Shown: one piece after another, positions 60,352 to 64,000 of the stretch
Position numbering within the stretch: the first letter of the stretch is position 1
Layout of the letters: each line of letters begins with the position of its first letter
NCBI GenBank assembly: GCA_016800925.1
Contig: JABCPU010000009.1
Location: 124,001-188,000 of the forward strand
DNA: 64,000 nucleotides
DNA from: Suillus spraguei
Lineage: Eukaryota > Basidiomycota > Agaricomycetes > Boletales > Suillaceae
Reading direction: 5' to 3'
Program-made: the position numbers and the translations under genes
Notes under the pieces: model-generated
Seen by the model: only the letters and a program-made list of their open reading frames with translations
What the model was told of the DNA's origin: nothing
The model's database searches: none

Positions 60352-61511
60352 ACAGAGGGTGGGCTTTTTCACGCTGGGGTTGCTCTGCTCAGGAGGGCAG
60401 GTGCGTTGTAGCATTAATATCATGTCTGCTGAGGTGTACGAGCTTCGAGAAGCAACTACACTGCGCCAGATGAGGATTCAGGATGCTTGATAGGCTGCGG
60501 AAGGGCTAAAAGGGTGCATCCGTAAGTACGTCATTGACCTATTCCCGTGACAAATGATACTCTTTCTGAGCGTACCTGTATCAATCGATCGGTGAAGACC
60601 TTTGGGATATTTCAAAAAAGCACACGTTGCACATGGCACCTTGCTGTTGAGTTCTCAAGATCTGCTTACTGGTTTGGAGCCATTAATTGACGAGGGAATG
60701 AGTAATAAGATATGCGCCTAGACCTGACTATTTCCGCTGTCGCCATCAAGGTACTATTATTGAACGAGCGCTCCTTTTGAGGCCCCCTTGATAGCCCTCG
60801 ATTCGTTGAGTTTTGCCCTTTCTTCGATGTTATCGGTCTCGTTGACCCGATCTAAGCCACCTGTTCCTCACCGCAGTAAAACGTTATTCGACCGTGACTG
60901 TCAAGATTTTCTTCGACATCTTTTCGACATAGCCGGTGAATGTGATCCGATGTTGAGGTACGTCCACGTACTAACCAATGGCATAGGCGGGTTTGGCGAA
61001 TATCTTGAACGCCCGGGGCTAGTTGTACATTGGTATTGTGCTACACTGAGGAATTTAGCGTACATGCTACTATGAGTGATCATATAATCTATGTAAGGCG
61101 TGTCTTATCGAAGGCAATTGCGGTGTTATGTATGTCCACGCCACAACTCCACAATGTTATTGCCCCTACCGATGCGGTGTCATCCTGTTCCCTATTCTAA
61201 ATTCCGTCTTTCATGGGAGTTTAACGGTCAGCCGATGAGAAGTAGAACATATGTTTATTATGTCAGTGGGATATCTAATGAATTTGCAAGGCACCGGAGC
61301 GTCAGCAGACCTCGCTCAAGGTTTCAACGTCAACGTTGTCAACAATGACCAGGATTTGTTAATGTTAATATTTTGTAGCCAGGGTAGCGTGATGCACCTA
61401 TAAAAAGTCCCATGAGCTGGTGATTCCAAGTTAGGCTGGGCCGTGGCAGACCTTAAGAGCCTGGTGCAACTCGAGTCACTAGTGACCAGGACAATCTATT
61501 TCGCGCTCATA
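60352..61511. other. Intergenic; no gene seen
   Basis: The 3' flank of the RBM25-like gene and 5' flank of trehalase. A 95-codon plus-strand frame at 60788 has no recognisable features. A TATAAAA box is at 61399. Confidence 0.45.
61399..61405 (+). promoter_or_regulatory. TATA box of the trehalase gene
   Basis: TATAAAA in the context CACCTATAAAAAGTC lies 113 bp upstream of the ATG at 61512, a normal distance for a fungal TATA promoter with a short leader. Confidence 0.55.
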
Positions 61512-64000
61512 ATGGTGTCAAGCTTGAAGGCTGCGCTCATTGCCGGCCTTGTTCATACCATATTGGCAGCTACCACCACCACCAGTACTGCGCCTGGCGC
61601 CACGTTGCCAACGTTGACCACCTCGACAGCGGTGGCTAGCCCTAGTGCATCACTGGGTGCCACTCTACCTTCGCAGGCTCCATTACCCCCAACCCAAGGA
61701 TGGTGTATTGGTCAAATATTTTGCGCTGGTTCAGTACGTTCTAGTTTACAAAAATTTTGTGGGTCCCAGTACTAACCTCTGTCAAGCTGCTACAGACGGT
61801 CAACATTGCTCAGATATACTCTGACCCGAAGACGTTCGTAGACAAGCCAACCAGCAAGTCTTCTCAGCAAGTTCTTGCAGACTTCAACAACTTCAACGTG
61901 TCGACGGTTACCGAAGGCCAGATCGTGAATTTCGTTGATAACGATTTCCTCGGAGAGGGACTGGAACTAGAGGCTGCTGCTCTTACGAACTACAATCCTA
62001 CTCCAGCATTCCTTAACAACGTGACAGACCCTTTGTTGAAGGCGTTTGCGCAGACTGTTCATAGTTACTGGACTCAGCTTGCCCGTGATACCAATCAGTC
62101 TGCTCTTTGTGATGAATATCCTGGCGGCACGTGCGAGAGCTCGCTCATTCCCCTGAACCATACATTCATTATTCCCGGTGGTCGCTTTAGAGAACAATGT
62201 TCGTATTTCTGTGTCTCTGCTTAGGTGGATAATTGATTATACCTGGTGGCTTTCGACAGATTATTGGGACAGCTATTGGATTATTCAGGGTCTAATTCAG
62301 TCAGAATTGTATGACACTATCAACGCGACTTTGCAAAATTTCATGGATGAGATAGAGGACTTTGGTTTTATTCCAAACGGCGGTCGTATCTACTGTGAGT
62401 AGACTGTTTTGAATGAGTCAGTTTACCTCATCGTCGATGGCACAGACTTGAACCGCTCACAACCACCTCTCTTTATTCATGTGAGTTCCGATTAGCATTC
62501 TTCAATGTAATCATAACATCAAATCGTGACACAGATGGTGTATGACTACGTTAATGTGACTGGAGATACCTCGATTCTACAACGTGCTCTTCCTTTGGCT
62601 GAGGTCAGTGATTTACTGTGTCTGTCGAGTACTGATTCTGAAGATCTGTCTAGGCTGAGCTCGCCTGGTGGGCAAATAATCGTACAATCGAAGTTACGAG
62701 CCCATATACCAACCAAACTTACATGATGGCACACTACGCAGTCAGCAACACTGCTCCTCGACCTGAATCATATCTCACTGGTTGGTTGTCATACTGAATC
62801 CGATCCCCCTACCTATCTCTCAACGTGCCCATATTTAGATTATCTGACTGTTCATGATCCAACGCTTTCTACGCCTCTTACGGATAATCAGACTGCCGAG
62901 CTTTACAGCGAGCTTGCATCTGGCGCTGAGACCGGATGGGATTACAGTTCACGCTTTGAGGCTATCCCTCAGCTTGGCAACCCTGGCCTGCGCTCGCTCA
63001 ATGTGAAGAACAACATCCCAGTTTGTCTTAACAGTATTCTGTGTATGTCATTGTCGATCTATTTTTATAAATTTCATGGTTGATGGGAACTTCTGGATGA
63101 CAGACAAGGCCAATTTACTTCTTGCTGAGCTTTATGGCACGTCCAACGCAACCGCATCCAGCGCACGCCTTCAGGTCGCTGCCGGCATTCGTGCGGGTAT
63201 CCTCGACCTCCTCTGGGATCCAGTCAAGTTGGCTTTTTATGACTTCAACCTGACTTCGAATGCACGCAATGACATATTTACGGCCGCGACTTTCTATCCT
63301 GTTTGGAACGGCATCATCCCCGACGAAGTCCTCGCTTCTCAATCCAATGCATTTGGTTACTTCGCGGCATCAATTTGGCGGTAAACAAGTACAATGGCAC
63401 AGTTCCTGTTACTTTTATCGATTGGACTGGCTTGCAATGGTAACTCTCTACGCCTTTTCCATGTAGATCTTATAACACGTGTATTACAGGGACGCCCCGA
63501 ACTGTTGGCCTCCACTGCAGTACATCATCATGCAGGCACTCCGGGCTATTCCGTCTAATCTTACCACCAATGGGCTGCCTACACCCAGTTCAAACCAGTC
63601 TACATATGATCTTGTTCCGGCAGGCCAACTTGGCTTTACGGAAGCTCAGCTTCCTGGTCAACCTTTCCTCGTGGCGCAAGCTAATCCGAACGCGACCGCA
63701 ACTGGTCCAGCAGCGGACATCAACAAGCTAAGCGGTACTGTTATCAATGGCGGAAATGCCACTGCGGGCGAAGGTTGGAGAGACACGCTTCAGCGCGAGA
63801 TGGCCAACAGATATTATGCTAGCGTGCTCTGCAGTTGGTAAGTGGGATGCACCTATTCTCCAATAAAGCAATGCTGAGACTTCATCAGGCATGCCACCGG
63901 TGGTTCAATTCCAGGATTGCTGCCCCAGCTCCCAGCTAGTCAGTTAAATGTAAGCAACAGTATTGGTAATACCGGTAATGTTCGTCATTCTCGATTTGAT
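61512..64000 (+). CDS. Secreted trehalase, GH37 (3' end outside the window)
   Basis: ATG at 61512 starts a signal peptide (MVSSLKAALIAGLVHTILA). Exons: 61512-61733, 61787-62198, 62260-62394, 62446-62480, 62535-62603, 62654-62780, 62840-63042, 63104-63439, 63490-63837 and 63889-63979. Both GH37 signatures are present: PGGRFREQYYWDSYW (across the 62199-62259 intron) and QWDAPNCWPP (across 63440-63489). The likely catalytic acid lies in AETGWDYSSRF. Many N-glycosylation sequons occur. The enzyme hydrolyses alpha,alpha-trehalose to two glucose molecules, outside the cell or in the wall. In the exon 63104-63439 the frame slips by one near 63369 (between GYFAA and INLAVNKYNG), so this copy is either damaged or carries a sequence error. 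Confidence 0.9.

Overview
The window reads as nuclear DNA of a mushroom-forming basidiomycete (Agaricomycetes). Genes are split by many introns of about 45-60 nt. The gene set is typical of that group: a bicupric tyrosinase, a TRI5-like terpene synthase, a DUF6533-type membrane protein, GH37 trehalase, and KDZ, Tnp2 (CACTA/EnSpm-like), hAT and Tad1-like LINE transposons. Assignments rest on motifs and exon reconstruction read by eye; no database search was run.

Layout. 1-3.2 kb has no confident gene but holds a five-unit tandem array of tRNA-like segments, each ending in a T-run (1.74-2.5 kb). 3.2-19.1 kb is a nested transposon: a decayed hAT transposase gene interrupted by a ~12.2 kb KDZ-type element with recognisable terminal inverted repeats. 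The KDZ element carries a KDZ transposase fused to a Ulp1-type protease (with a nonsense codon and frameshifts), a small Trp-rich gene, and two accessory genes on opposite strands that share a conserved FPWxTLP/YPED domain. 19.1-22.6 kb is gene-poor. 22.6-27.6 kb holds a 5'-truncated LINE with a perfect 12-bp target-site duplication, a tandemly half-duplicated zinc-finger gene, and a pair of dispersed direct repeats.

27.6-34.2 kb is a compact Tnp2 transposon with three genes that all appear open: the transposase and two companions. 35-38 kb carries a sesquiterpene synthase and, convergent to it, a membrane protein. A 6.29-kb LINE (39.08-45.37 kb, minus strand, 29-nt poly(A) tail, 12-bp target-site duplication) follows. 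Then come two tandem 2-oxoglutarate/Fe(II) dioxygenases, each with a conserved 7-nt microexon, and a tyrosinase. The terpene synthase, the dioxygenase pair and the tyrosinase could form a small secondary-metabolite neighbourhood that the LINE has spread apart; this is inference.

From 54.4 kb the window changes to conserved single-copy-type genes without transposons: PRMT3-like arginine methyltransferase, CCDC25/Jlp2-like protein, RBM25-like splicing factor (RRM plus PWI) and a secreted trehalase that runs off the right edge.
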